Source of the DNA: Balanoglossus misakiensis
Taxonomy: Eukaryota > Hemichordata
Assembly (NCBI GenBank): GCA_040954595.2
Contig: CM082577.2
Coordinates: 12,834,001 to 12,898,000 of the forward strand
Length of the DNA stretch: 64,000 bases
Reading direction: 5' to 3'
Shown: in pieces, positions 1-10,705 of the stretch
Numbering within the stretch: position 1 is the stretch's first letter
Layout of the letters: every line of letters begins with the position of its first letter
Position numbers and translations under genes: made by a program
Notes under the pieces: model-generated
What the model was told of the DNA's origin: nothing
What the model saw: only the letters and a program-made list of their open reading frames with translations
Database searches by the model: none

Positions 1-260
1 GATGTCAGGATTTTGATCATCCGCTGATTGGCTGATCTGTCAGTATGACCCGGGTCACTGCAATACAATGTAGTTCCGACAATCGTCTACCAAAGACATT
101 TCGTATAATTTCTCCACCAATGCTAACTGAGGACGCCTGTTGCCTTTCACATCAATAATTGATATGACGAGAAGACAAATAATCACACATTGTCGAGAGT
201 CAGTGACCCGGGTCATACTGACAGATCATCCAATCAGCGGATGATCAAAATCCTGACATC
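1..260. repeat. Foldback (MITE-like) element with 60 bp inverted arms
   Basis: Bases 1-60 recur as their reverse complement at 201-260, with one mismatch seen by eye, around a ~140 bp AT-rich centre. Each arm contains the motif TGACCCGGGTCA. No ORF lies inside. The left arm starts at the window edge, so the element may extend further left and no target-site duplication can be assigned. A non-autonomous DNA transposon is the simplest reading. Confidence 0.75.
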
Positions 261-1605
261 GGCCATTTTGTTTTACAAAGCGTTCAATAGTATTTCCCCA
301 GACCCTTTTCTGGAGAGCATCGGAAGAAGCAAAGGCGTCTGGGTAACCGAGACTAGATCTGTATAGGAGATAATATGCTAATGAGGGTGTTGCGTTCTGG
401 CTGAGCTATAAATCACTGGGCACTTTTGCGCTACGCTCGGACAGCTGGCCGGCCTCAAAGATCATTGACTAAAATGTTGCAATTGTTTTTATCAAGTGCT
501 CAAAGGTTACATTTTGAGACCTAATCAAGATATGCAAATTAGGTAAAGACGCACTCAAAAGAGCAGAGGACGCACGTTTTGTCTCTTCTCCTGAGCTATT
601 TAAAAGTAAACAGGCCATACCACAAACTTTACTGTGTGTGGCTACACCACCCAGATTTATTACAACCACGTGCACCCAGCTTTATTACAACAATAGTTTA
701 TTACAATTGTTCTGATACATGGAGGTTCATAAAACTGCCTAGACCCCGCCCTAAAAAACACAGCTTAAAATCCCTCTTAGAGGGAAAATTCCTCTGAACA
801 AGCGTTAGGTCTCTGAACCAAAACAAAAAAGAAAAGAAATAAAATTTTAACACAACACAAGGCGACTCGACTGGCCGGCGGTAGCGCGTAGACTGACCTA
901 ATCTACTTGATATTCATACTCCTATAAACAGCACCCTCACGAAACAACAAAACATTTTTTTCTCTCTATATGCGTTGTACCTTGAGAAGTAACATTTTGT
1001 GGTTTCATTGCGTCCCAAGAGACCCAGGAAATAAAAAAAAACAAGAGCGACCAGTGATAATAGAAGAGCTGAATTCACGGCATTGCATTACAGTTTTTAC
1101 CATACAGCCCACGTCATACGGGACAGTGGCTCACTAGCAGTTCAAAATGTTTCTTTATTCAACTTGAACTCAGTGTTATTCAATACAAATATTTAACATG
1201 AATGAACCTAATTGCGTCCTTAATGCCTGTCATCATCAGGGGTGGGTGGGGGTTGTGTAATAATCAATGAACAGAAAAAGTTTTCTTATACTAACTGTGC
1301 AAGTAAACCAACATTTAGAGACAAGTAATAAACATACGAAAGTCTAAAACTACTACTATAACTACTAATTCAACTTTAGTATAAGATCAAAATTATTTTA
1401 TACTGGGAAAGTAGTTTCTAGGTTTGATTGAAAACTAACATTTCAAAGGCAACATGAATTAGTTCTGCTACCAATTGTGCATGTTATTTCTATGGGGTTC
1501 ATAATAACAACATACATTACGATCTCAACATTATTTTTGGCGAAGCGGGTGAAAATGTTACGAACGCCGCAACAGTAAACATTCCCAACGTTCCCGCGTT
1601 TTCAG
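261..1605. other. No recognised gene; upstream of the lectin-like exons
   Basis: AT-rich sequence with only short chance ORFs. The first lectin-like exon at 1606 is entered in phase 1, so an upstream coding exon (signal peptide expected) must exist. I could not identify it here; it may lie outside the window. Confidence 0.5.
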
Positions 1606-2416
1606 GCCAGACCAATTTAGCATTGGGAAAACCCGTCAGAGGTATAAGGCTGGAACCAGGTACACTGGACACACTACCTTATCTCGTCGACGGTAATCCA
1701 CAAACCTGTGCTGATTCTGGTCCATTGGTGGACCGACCAACACTTCAGATTGATTTGGGAAGTCAATATCTAATTGAAAGTGTCAACTTTGTGTTTCCGC
1801 AAGATTGCACAGACGCTATGTCACGAACAGGCTGTAAGTACATGCTTTCCTCATGTACAGAGAATTGTATGCGCTTAGAATACAAAAAGAACGTTAAATA
1901 TTTTTATCTCAATGCTCGAATTTGACGAAAGCCTACAACAGATACACACCTTATCGAAATATGACCGCAGTATATCAGAAACAGGTGAATATTCATAATA
2001 AGTGCATAAACATGTGTTCAATACTGTGCATAATTTGACCGTAATATCCAAACAAGTGATATGCATTATATCCGTTTTCAACAGATTTCCAATTTGCCTA
2101 TTTAAACACTGGCAAGCTTTATCCGTAAGGATAAATAATCTTAACTTATTAAAACATTATGGATTTAGTGAAATCTAAAATGGCTACTTTTTCTTCAAAG
2201 GTGGGTATCACAACTTTGTTATCATGGTCGGTAATACATTGGACGGCTCCGGGCAAGAATGCGTAAGTAGGCAGAGTAATGCATTTGTACCAGGTGGTGA
2301 ATTATCATTGGAGTGTGCAGGGGGCGCTATCATAGGCAGATATGTAACTTTCATCAAAGAGAAAACCGACCTCAAACGAGCAACTTACCTTTGTGAATTA
2401 CAAGTCTTTGGACAAG
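1606..2416 (+). CDS. F5/8C-like domain unit 1 (exons 1a, 1b)
   Basis: Exon 1a is 1606-1833 (acceptor TTTTCAG, donor GTAAGT) and exon 1b is 2201-2416 (acceptor CTTCAAAG, donor GTAAGT). Joined, they encode one domain. Exon 1a differs from the other first exons: it opens with ACC AAT TTA instead of a GAA-containing lead and is 228 bp rather than 231 bp. It also has GKPV where the others have YEPV or NEAV, nearer the usual 'ALGKP' start of F5/8C domains. It may be the least diverged copy. Confidence 0.75.
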
Positions 2417-3013
2417 GTAAGTATCAATGGCATTTCTTGGGGGTCTTCGCAGATTTGCACGGTATTAATTTGTTTATCTCGATTTACATCAACTATTTAA
2501 CATCAACAATAAAATCCGGACAATGTAACTATAATTACGTTGCAAATATTCACTCCACTACTTACATCTTTTGAATTTTAAAGCCAGATGAATTATATTA
2601 TAACAAGCCTATGTGTCTGTCTATCTTTCTGTTTGTGTGTACCTGCGTGCGTGCGTGCGTGCGTATGTATGTATGTATGTATGTATGTATGTATGTATGT
2701 ATGTATGTATGTATGTATGTATGTATGTATGTTTGTATGTATGTATGTATGTATGTATGTATGTATGTATGTATGTATGTATGTATGTATGTATGTATGT
2801 ATGTATGTATGTATGTATGTATGTATGTATGTATGTATGTATGTATGTATGCATGCATGCATGCATGCATGCATGCATGCATGCATGCATGCATGCATGC
2901 ATGCATGCATGTATGTATGTATGTATGTATGTATGTATGTATTTATGTATGTATGTATGGATGGATGGAAGGATGGATGGATGGATGTGTATGTGTCTGT
3001 GTGTGTTTGTGTG

Positions 3014-3045
<32 letters not shown>

Positions 3046-3245
3046 TGTATGTATGTATGTATGTATGTATGTATGTATGTATGTATGTATGTATGTATGT
3101 ATGTATGTATGTATGTATGTATGTATGTATGTATGTATGTATGTATGTATGTATGTATGTATGTATGTATGTATTTATGTATGTATGTATGGATGGATGG
3201 AAGGATGGATGGATGGATGTGTATGTGTCTGTGTGTGTTTGTGTG

Positions 3246-3277
<32 letters not shown>

Positions 3278-3433
3278 TGTATGTATGTATGTATGTATGT
3301 ATGTATGTATGTATGTATGTATGTATGTATGTATGTATGTATGTATGTATGTATGTATGTATTTATGTATGTATGTATGGATGGATGGAAGGATGGATGG
3401 ATGGATGTGTATGTGTCTGTGTGTGTTTGTGTG

Positions 3434-3465
<32 letters not shown>

Positions 3466-6400
3466 TGTATGTATGTATGTATGTATGTATGTATGTATGT
3501 ATGTATGTATGTATGTATGTATGTATGTATGTATGAATGTATGTATGTATGTATGTATGTATGTATGTATGTATGTATGTATGTATGTATGTATGTATGT
3601 ATGTATGCATGCATGCATGCATGCATGCATGCATGGATGTATGTATGTATGTATGTATGTATGTATGTATGTAGTAAATATTATTCCAACGACATGTCTA
3701 CGAACATCATATGTAGTAAGAAAAACATCGACATTCGGAAATAACATGTGCATCTCTATTTTGTTTACCTATATAGAACTTGAATGTAATCTTGCTCTGT
3801 ATGAACCAGTGAGGGGTATAAGGCTGGAACCCGGTACACTGGACACACTACCTTATCTCGTCGACGGTAATCCACAAACCTGTGCTGATTCGGGTCCATT
3901 GGTGGACCGACCAACATTTCAGATTGATTTGGGAAGTCAATATCTAATTGAAAGTGTCAAATTTGTGTTTCCGCAAGATTGCACGGACGCTATGTCAGGG
4001 ACAGGCTGTAAGTAGATGCTTTTATAATTAACAGTGCATTTTATACGCTTTAAATGCAAAAAAGAAAGTTAAATATTTTTATCTAAATGTTCGAATTTGA
4101 CGAAAGCTGCAACTGAAATCCATGTTTCCGAGATTTGAATGTCAAAAACGACCAAGAGATATATCAGAAAGGGGTGTATATTCATAATTAATGCATATAC
4201 ATTTGTTCAATAATGTGCCTAATTTGACAGTATTATCCAACCAAATGATATGCATTATATCCGCATTCAACAGATTTCCAATTTGCCTATTTAAACACTG
4301 GCACGCTTTGTCCGTAAGGGTATATTATCTTAACGTTTTAATACATTATGAGTTTAGTGAAGAATACAATGGCTATTATTTCTTCATAGGTGGGTATCAC
4401 AACTTTGTTATCATGATCGGTAATGAATTGGACGGCTCCGGGCAAGAATGCGTAAGTAGGCAGAGAAATGCATTTGTACCAGGTGGTGAATTGTCATTGG
4501 AGTGTGGAGGGGGCGCTATCATAGGCAGATATGTAACTTTCATCAAAGAGAAAACCGACCTCAAACGAGCAACTTACCTTTGTGAATTACAAGTCTTTGG
4601 ACAAGGTAAGTATCAATGGACTTTCTTAGACTTCGGGCTCTTCGCAGATTTGCCAGGTATTAATTTGTTTATCTCGATTGACATCAACTATTTAACATCA
4701 ACAAATAAAATACAAAAAGGACAATGTAACCATAATTACGTTGGATATTTACCCGCTTTAAAAAAATCCGTGCTTATATAAGCCAGAAGGGTTATATTAA
4801 ACATAATCTGTGTCTGTCTGCCTGTATGACTGGCTGTCTGTCTGGCTGGCTGGCTGTCTGTCTATCTGGACGGATGGCTGGCTGTCTGTCTGTCTGTCTG
4901 TCTGTCTGTCTGGCTGGCTGGCTGGCTGTCTGTCTATCTGGACGGATGGCTGGCTGGCTGTCTGTCTGTCTGGCTGGCTGGCTGGCTGGCTTACTGTCTG
5001 TCTATCTGGACGGATGGCTGGCTGGCTGTCTGTCTGGCTGGCTGGCTGGCTGGATGGATGGCTTACTGCCTGTCTGTCTGGCTGGCTGGATGGATGGATG
5101 GCTGGCTGTCTGTCTGGATGGACTGCTGTCTGTCTGTCTGGCTGGCTGGCTAGCTGTCTGAGTGCAAAGTGTCTGTGTGTGTGTGTGTGTGGTGTTATTG
5201 TTTTCAACCACGGTAATTATTATAACGACGTATCAAGGATTATCAAAAAGTAGTAATAAAAACATCGTTATCCAGAAATAATATGTGTTTCCATGTTTTG
5301 TTTACCAATATATTTAGTCTTTGAAAGCAATCTGGCTTTGAATGAAGCAGTGATGGGTATAAGGCTGGAACCAGGTACACTGGACACACTACCTTATCTT
5401 GTCGACGGTAATTCACAAACCTGTGCTGATTCTGGTCCATTGGTGGACCGACCAACATTTCAGATTGATTTGGGAAGTCAATATCTAATTGAAAGTGTCA
5501 AATTTGTGTTTTCGCAAGATTGCACGGACGCTATGTCAGGGACAGGCTGTAAGTAGATGCTTTGCTAATTGACAGTGCATTTTATTTTATTTGACGAAAG
5601 CTGCAACTGATATCCAGGTTTTCGAGTTCTTAATGTCTTAAACGACCAAGACATATATCGGAAAGGGGTGTATATTCATAATTAATTCATATATATTTGT
5701 TCAATAATGTGCCTAATTTGACAGTAATATCCAACCAAATGATATGCAATATACCGCTTTCAACAGATTTCCAATTTGCCTATTTAAACACTGGCATGTT
5801 TTGTCCGTAAGGGTATATTATCTTAACTTATTAAAACATTATGGATTTAGTGAAAACTAAAATGGCTACTTTTTCTTCAAAGGTGGGTATCACAACTTTG
5901 TTATCATGGTCGGTAATGAATTGGACGGCTCCGGGCAAGAATGCGTACGTAGGCAGAGTAATGCATTTGTACCAGGTGGTGAATTGTCATTGGAGTGTGC
6001 AGGGGGCGCTATCATAGGCAGATATGTAACTTTCATCAAAGAGAAAACCGACCTCAAACGAGCAACTTACCTTTGTGAATTACAAGTCTTTGGACAAGGT
6101 AAGTATCAATGGACTTTCTTCGGGCTCTTCGCAGATTTGCCAGGTATTAATTTGTTTATCTCGATTTACATCAACTATTTAACAAGTCATCAACAAATAA
6201 AATAAAATTCGGACAATGTAACCAAAATTACGTTGGAAATATACCCACGTTTTTAAAAAAATTATCTGTGCTTATATAAGCCAGAAAGGGTTATATTAAA
6301 AATAATCTGTCTGTCTGTTTGTCTGACTGGCTGGCTGGCTGTCTGGATGGCTGGCTGTCTGGATGGATAACTGGCTGTCTGTCTGTCAGTCTGTCTGACT

Positions 6401-7122
6401 GGATGGATGGCTGGCTGTCTGTCTGGATGGCTGGCTGGCTGTCATTCTGTCTGTCTGGCTGGCTGGCTGTCTTTCTGTCTGTCTGTCTGTCTGGCTGTCT
6501 GTCTGTCTGTCTGTCTGTCTGGATGGATGGCTGGCTGTCTTGATGGCTGTCTGTCTGTTTGTCTGACTGTCTGGATGGCTGGCTGTCTGGATGGATAACT
6601 GGCTGTCTGTCTGTCAGTCTGTCTGTCTGACTGGATGGATGGCTGTCTGGCTGGCTGGCTGGCCGTCTGTCTGGCTGGCTGGCCGTCTGTCTGTCTATCT
6701 GTCTGTTTGTCTGCCTGGCTGGCTGTCTGGATGGATAACTAGCTGTCTGTCTGTCAGTCTGTCTGACTGGATGGATGGCTGGCTGTCTGTCTGGATTGCT
6801 GGCTGTCATTCTGGCTGTCTGGCTGGCTGTCTTTCTGTTTGTCTGTCTGGCTGGCTGTCTGTCTGTCTGAATGGCGTCTGGATGGCTGTCTGTCTGGCTG
6901 GATGGCTGGCTGTCTGTCTGGCTGTCTGTCTGGCTGGCTGTCTGTCTGTCTGGCTGTCTGTTTGGATGGATGGCTGTCTGTCTGGATGGCTGGCTGTCTG
7001 GATGAATGGATGGATGGATGGCTGTCGGTCTGTCTGTCTGGCTGGCTGGCTGTCTGTCTGTCTGGATGTCTGTCTGTCTGGCTGGCTGTCTGAATGAATG
7101 GCTGTCTGTCTGTCTGGCTGGC

Positions 7123-7155
<33 letters not shown>

Positions 7156-10100
7156 GGCTGTCTGTCTGGCTGTCTGGATGAATAGCTGACTGGCTGGCTG
7201 GCTAGATGGATGGATGGATGGATGGATGGCTGTCTGAGTGTAAAGTGTGTGTGTGTGTGGTGTTATTGCTTTCAGCCACGGTAAATATTATAACGACGTA
7301 TCAAGGATTATCAAAAAGTAGTAATAAAAACATCGTTTTCCAGAAATAATATGTGTTTCCATGTTTTGTTTACCAATATATTTAGTCTTTGAAAGCAATC
7401 TGGCTTTGAATGAAGCAGTGAGGGGTATAAGGCTGGAACCAGGTACACTGGACACACTACCTTATCTCGTCGACGGTAATCCACAAACCTGTGCTGATTC
7501 TGGTCCATTGGTGGACCGACCAACATTTCAGATTGATTTGGGAAGTCAATATCTAATTGAAAGTGTCAAATTTGTGTTTCCGCAAGATTGCACAGACGCT
7601 ATGTCTGGGACAGGCTGTAAGTAGATGCTTTTCTAATTGACAGTGCATTTTATTTTATTTGACGAAAGCTGCAACTGATATCCAGGTTTTCGAGTTCTTA
7701 ATGTCTTAAACGACCAAGACATATATCGGAAAGGGGTGTATATTCATAATTAATTCATATATATATTTGTTCAATAATGTGCCTAATTTGACAGTAATAT
7801 CCAACAAATGATATGCAATATACCGCTTTCAACAGATTTCCAATTTGCCTTTTTAAACACTGGCATGCTTTGTCCGTAACGGTATATTATCTTAACTTAT
7901 TAAAACATTATGGATTTAGTGAAAACTGAAATGGCTACTTTTTCTTCAAAGGTGGGTATCACAACTTTGTTATCATGGTCGGTAATAAATTGGACGGCTC
8001 CGGGCAAGAATGCGTACGTAGGCAAAATAATGCATTTGTACCAGGTGGTGAATTGTCATTGGAGTGTACAGGGGGCGCTATCATAGGCAGATATGTAACT
8101 TTCATCAAAGAGGGAAGAATACGAGCAACTTACCTTTGTGAATTACAAGTCTTTGGACAAGGTAAGTATCAATGGCATTTCTTGGGGGTCTTCGCAGATT
8201 TGCACGGTATTAATTTGTTTATCTCGATTTACATCAACTATTTAACAACAAATAAAATAGAAATCGGACAATGTAACCATAATTACGTTGGAAATATACC
8301 CACGTTTTTAAAAAAAATTATCTGTGCTTATTTAAGCCTGAAGGGTTATATTAAAATAATCTGTCTGTCTGTCTGTCTGTCTGGCTGGCTGTCTGTCTGT
8401 CTGGCTGGCTGTCTGTCTGTCTGTCTGGATGGCTGGCTGGCTGTCTGGATGGATGGCTGGCTGTCTGTCGGTCTGGCTGGCTGTCTCTCTGTCTATCTGG
8501 CTGGCTGGCTGGCTGTCTGTCTGGCTGGCTGGATGTCTGTCTGTCTGGATGGATGGATGGATGGCTGACTGGTTGTCTGTCTGTCTGGATGGATGGATGG
8601 ATGTCTGGCTGGATGGCTGTCTGTCTGGATGGATGGATGGATGGCTGTCTGTCTGTCTGTCTATCTGGATGGATGGATGGATGGATGGATGGATGGCTGT
8701 CTGGCTGGCTGGATGTCTGGCTGGCCGGCTGGATGTCTGGCTGGCCGACTGTCTGAATGGATGGATGGATGGATGGATGGCTGACTGGTTGTCTGTCTGT
8801 CTGGATGGATGGATGGATGTCTGGCTGGATGGCTGTCTGTCTGGATGGATGGATGGGTGGCTGTCTGTCTGTCTATCTGGATGGATGGATGGATGGATGG
8901 ACGGATGGCTGGCTGTCTGTCTGTCTGGCTGGATGTCTGGCTGGCCGGCTGTCTGTCTGTCTGGATGGATGGATGGATGGATGGTTGTCTGTCTGTCTAT
9001 CTGGATGGATGGATGGATGGATGGATGGCTTGCTGGCTGTCTGTCTGTCTGTCTGGCTGGCTGGCTGGCTGGCTGGCTGTCTGTCTGTCTGTCTGGATGG
9101 ATGGCTGGCTGTCTGGATGGATGGCTGGCTGTCTGTCGGTCTGGCTGGCTGGGTGTCTGTCTGTCTGCTTGGCTGGCTGTCTGTCTGGATGGATGGATGG
9201 ATGGATGGATGGATGGATGGATGGATGGATGGATGGCTGGCTGTCTGTCTGTCTGGATGGATGGATGGATGGCTGTCTGTCTGTCTGACTATCTGGATGG
9301 ATGGATGGCTGTCTGTCTGGCTGGCTGGCTAGCTGTCTGTCTGTCCGTCTGGCTGCCTGTCTGTCTGGATGGATGGATGGATGGATGGATGGATGGCTGT
9401 CTGTCTGTCTGTCTGGATGGATGGCTGGCTGGCTGTCTGGATGGCTGGCTGGCTGTCTGTCGGTCTGGCTGGCTTTCTGTCTGTCTGTCTGGATGGATGG
9501 ATGGATGGATGGATGGCTGTCTGTCTGTCTATCTATCTGGATGGATGGATGGCTGTCTGTCTGGCTGGCTGGCTAGCTGTCTGTCTGTCCGTCTGGCTGG
9601 CTGGCTGGTTGGCTGTCTGTCTGTCTGGATGGCTGGCTGGCTGTCTGGATGGATGGCTGGCTGTCTGTCTGTCGGTCTGGCTGGCTTTCTGTCTGTCTGT
9701 CTGGATGGATGGCTGTCTGGCGGTCTGTCTGTCTGTCTGTCTGTCTGGATGGATGGATGGATGGATGGATGGCTGTCTGTCTATCTGGATGGATGGATGG
9801 ATGGATGGATGGCTGTCTGTCTGTCTGTCTGTCTGTCTATCTGGATGGATGGATGGGTGGATGGCTGTCTGTCTGTCTATCTGTCTATCTGGATGGATTG
9901 CTGGATGGATGGATGGCTGGCTGTCTGTCTGTCTGTCTATCTGGATGGATGGATGGCTGGCTGTCTGTCTGTCTGGCTGGCTGTCTGGCTGGCTGGCTGT
10001 CTGTCTGGCTGGCTTGCTGTCTGGCTGGCTGGCTGTTTGAATGGATGGATGGATGGATGGATGGCTGTCTGTCTGTCTGGCTGGCTGTCTGGCTGGCCGT

Positions 10101-10623
10101 CTGGCTGTCTGTCTGTCTGGATAGATGGCTGGCTGTCTGTCTGGATGGCTGTCTGTCTGTCTGTTTTTCTGACTGGCTGGCTGGCTGGCTGTCTGGATGG
10201 ATAACTAGCTGTCTGTCTGTCAGTCTGTCTGACTGGCTGTCTGGCTGGCTGGCTGTCTGAATGGATGGATGGATGGATGGATGGCTGTCTGGCTGTCTGT
10301 CTGGCTGGCTGGTTGGCTGTTTGTTTGTCTGGCTGTTTGTGTGTACCTGCGTGAGTGCGTATGTATGTATGTATGTATGTATGTATGTATGTATGTATGT
10401 ATGTATGTATGTATGTATGTATGTATGTATGTATGTATGTATGTATGTATGTATGTATGTATGTATGTATGTATGCGCAAACCTTTCAAATCATCTCTCC
10501 TTTATAGTCAACACTCTATGACGATTGTGTAAGTGTTTGCAGTGAGTGAATGCAAACCGAACAGTCAATTGTTTTTTGGCTAACCCATACTTCTCTGTTG
10601 TTTTATCATTTTCAGCTGATTGA
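1606..10623 (+). CDS. Tandem F5/8C (fucolectin-like) multi-domain protein, 5' end missing
   Basis: Eight exons encode four copies of a ~148-residue F5/8 type C/fucolectin-like domain. Exons are 1606-1833, 2201-2416, 3777-4007, 4390-4605, 5318-5548, 5883-6098, 7386-7616 and 7952-8161, with an inferred terminal exon at 10616. All are flanked by AG and GTAAGT and all are symmetric phase 1-1, so copies can be added without breaking the frame. Each domain opens with N-L-A-L, has the VDGNxQTC and [13 protein letters not shown] beta-strand motifs, and ends CELQVFGQ, as F5/8C domains do. Proteins of this class are usually secreted or cell-surface recognition molecules in invertebrate immunity or adhesion. 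No start codon or signal peptide was found, so the gene is 5'-incomplete. Exon structure is inferred from splice motifs and repeated conservation; no transcript was available. Confidence 0.75.
2659..3673. repeat. (TATG)n microsatellite with higher-order structure
   Basis: About 1 kb of GTAT repeats with blocks of GCAT (about 2850-2908 and 3606-3635). A cassette of GGATGGAAGGATGG followed by a GTGTCTGTGTG segment occurs three times, entered by ATTTATG at 2941, 3173 and 3361, giving higher-order periods of 232 and 188 bp. It lies in the intron between domain units 1 and 2. Tetranucleotide periodicity leaves all frames open, which produces long meaningless ORFs on both strands. Confidence 0.95.
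3777..4605 (+). CDS. F5/8C-like domain unit 2 (exons 2a, 2b)
   Basis: Exon 2a 3777-4007 follows acceptor CTATATAG and ends at donor GTAAGT. Exon 2b 4390-4605 follows TTCATAG. The phase-1 G from exon 1b joins AA to make Glu, then L-E-C-N-L-A-L. A Cys precedes the domain here (ECNLAL) where units 3 and 4 have Ser (ESNLAL). Intron 2a-2b (382 bp) is recognisably homologous to those in the other units. Confidence 0.75.
4808..5160. repeat. CTGT/CTGG/GATG mosaic tetranucleotide satellite
   Basis: Interleaved CTGT, GGCT and GGAT tetramers with a recurrent CTATCTGGACGGATGGCTGG segment (three times). It occupies the same intron position, between units 2 and 3, that (TATG)n occupies between units 1 and 2. 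Confidence 0.95.
5318..6098 (+). CDS. F5/8C-like domain unit 3 (exons 3a, 3b)
   Basis: Exon 3a 5318-5548 (acceptor TATTTAG, donor GTAAGT) and exon 3b 5883-6098. The joined frame runs [12 protein letters not shown]. It differs from the other copies at a few residues (VMGIR for VRGIR, GNSQTC for GNPQTC, VFSQD for VFPQD). Exons and the intron between them are near-identical to unit 4, so these two arose by a recent duplication. Confidence 0.75.
6305..7235. repeat. CTGT/CTGG/GATG mosaic tetranucleotide satellite
   Basis: About 0.93 kb of mixed CTGT, GGCT, GGAT and GTCA tetramers in the intron between units 3 and 4. A segment with CTGGATGGATAACTGGCTG recurs (6358, 6587 and, with CTAG, 6728), showing local higher-order duplication. 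Confidence 0.95.
7386..8161 (+). CDS. F5/8C-like domain unit 4 (exons 4a, 4b)
   Basis: Exon 4a 7386-7616 and exon 4b 7952-8161. Exon 4b is 210 bp, two codons shorter than the other 'b' exons (216 bp): the K-T-D-L-K-R stretch before ATYLCELQ is replaced by G-R-I-R, so the frame is kept. This is the last recognisable domain. It ends in a normal GTAAGT donor, so the gene must continue to a further exon. Confidence 0.75.
8362..10350. repeat. Large (2 kb) CTGT/CTGG/GATG mosaic satellite
   Basis: The longest of the mosaic satellites, almost free of stop codons in three + frames because a 4 bp period rotates codons through Leu/Trp/Met/Asp/Gly/Cys/Val/Ser. ORFs up to 591 codons arise by chance. Lies in the presumed last intron of the lectin-like gene. 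Confidence 0.95.
10357..10475. repeat. (GTAT)n microsatellite
   Basis: Uninterrupted GTAT repeats, duplicated at 13033-13158 in the second copy of the tandem block with a slightly different length. Confidence 0.95.
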
Positions 10624-10705
10624 CAAAAACGCTAACCCTTCACCCGTGTTTACTTGAAGTCATGGACCTGGAAACCGAAAGTGGAACACGTGTGCCAAAA
10701 ATAAA
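10616..10705 (+). CDS. Putative terminal exon and poly(A) signal of the lectin-like gene
   Basis: A pyrimidine-rich tract (10590-10612) ends in TTTTCAG. The following bases CT-GAT-TGA fit the phase-1 G left by exon 4b, giving Ala-Asp-stop (TGA 10621-10623) right after the last domain. AATAAA follows at 10700-10705. This would give a sensible C-terminus and a short 3' UTR. It is an inference from splice phase and motif order. A second copy lies at 13299-13388 in the tandem duplication. Confidence 0.45.

Noticed and set aside
2588-4015. 475-codon ORF of repeated M-Y-V-C that runs into lectin exon 2a
   Set aside because: The repeat part is (TATG)n microsatellite. Only the part after the acceptor at 3776 is coding, and the frame match is coincidental.
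4797-5207. Gln/Ser/Pro/Asp-rich - strand ORFs (also 6291-6809)
   Set aside because: Reverse-strand reading of the mosaic satellite.
8429-10204. 591-codon ORF rich in W, L, M, D, G, S, C, V
   Set aside because: Lies wholly in the CTGT/CTGG/GATG satellite; a 4 bp period without stops keeps all frames open. No domain or splice structure.
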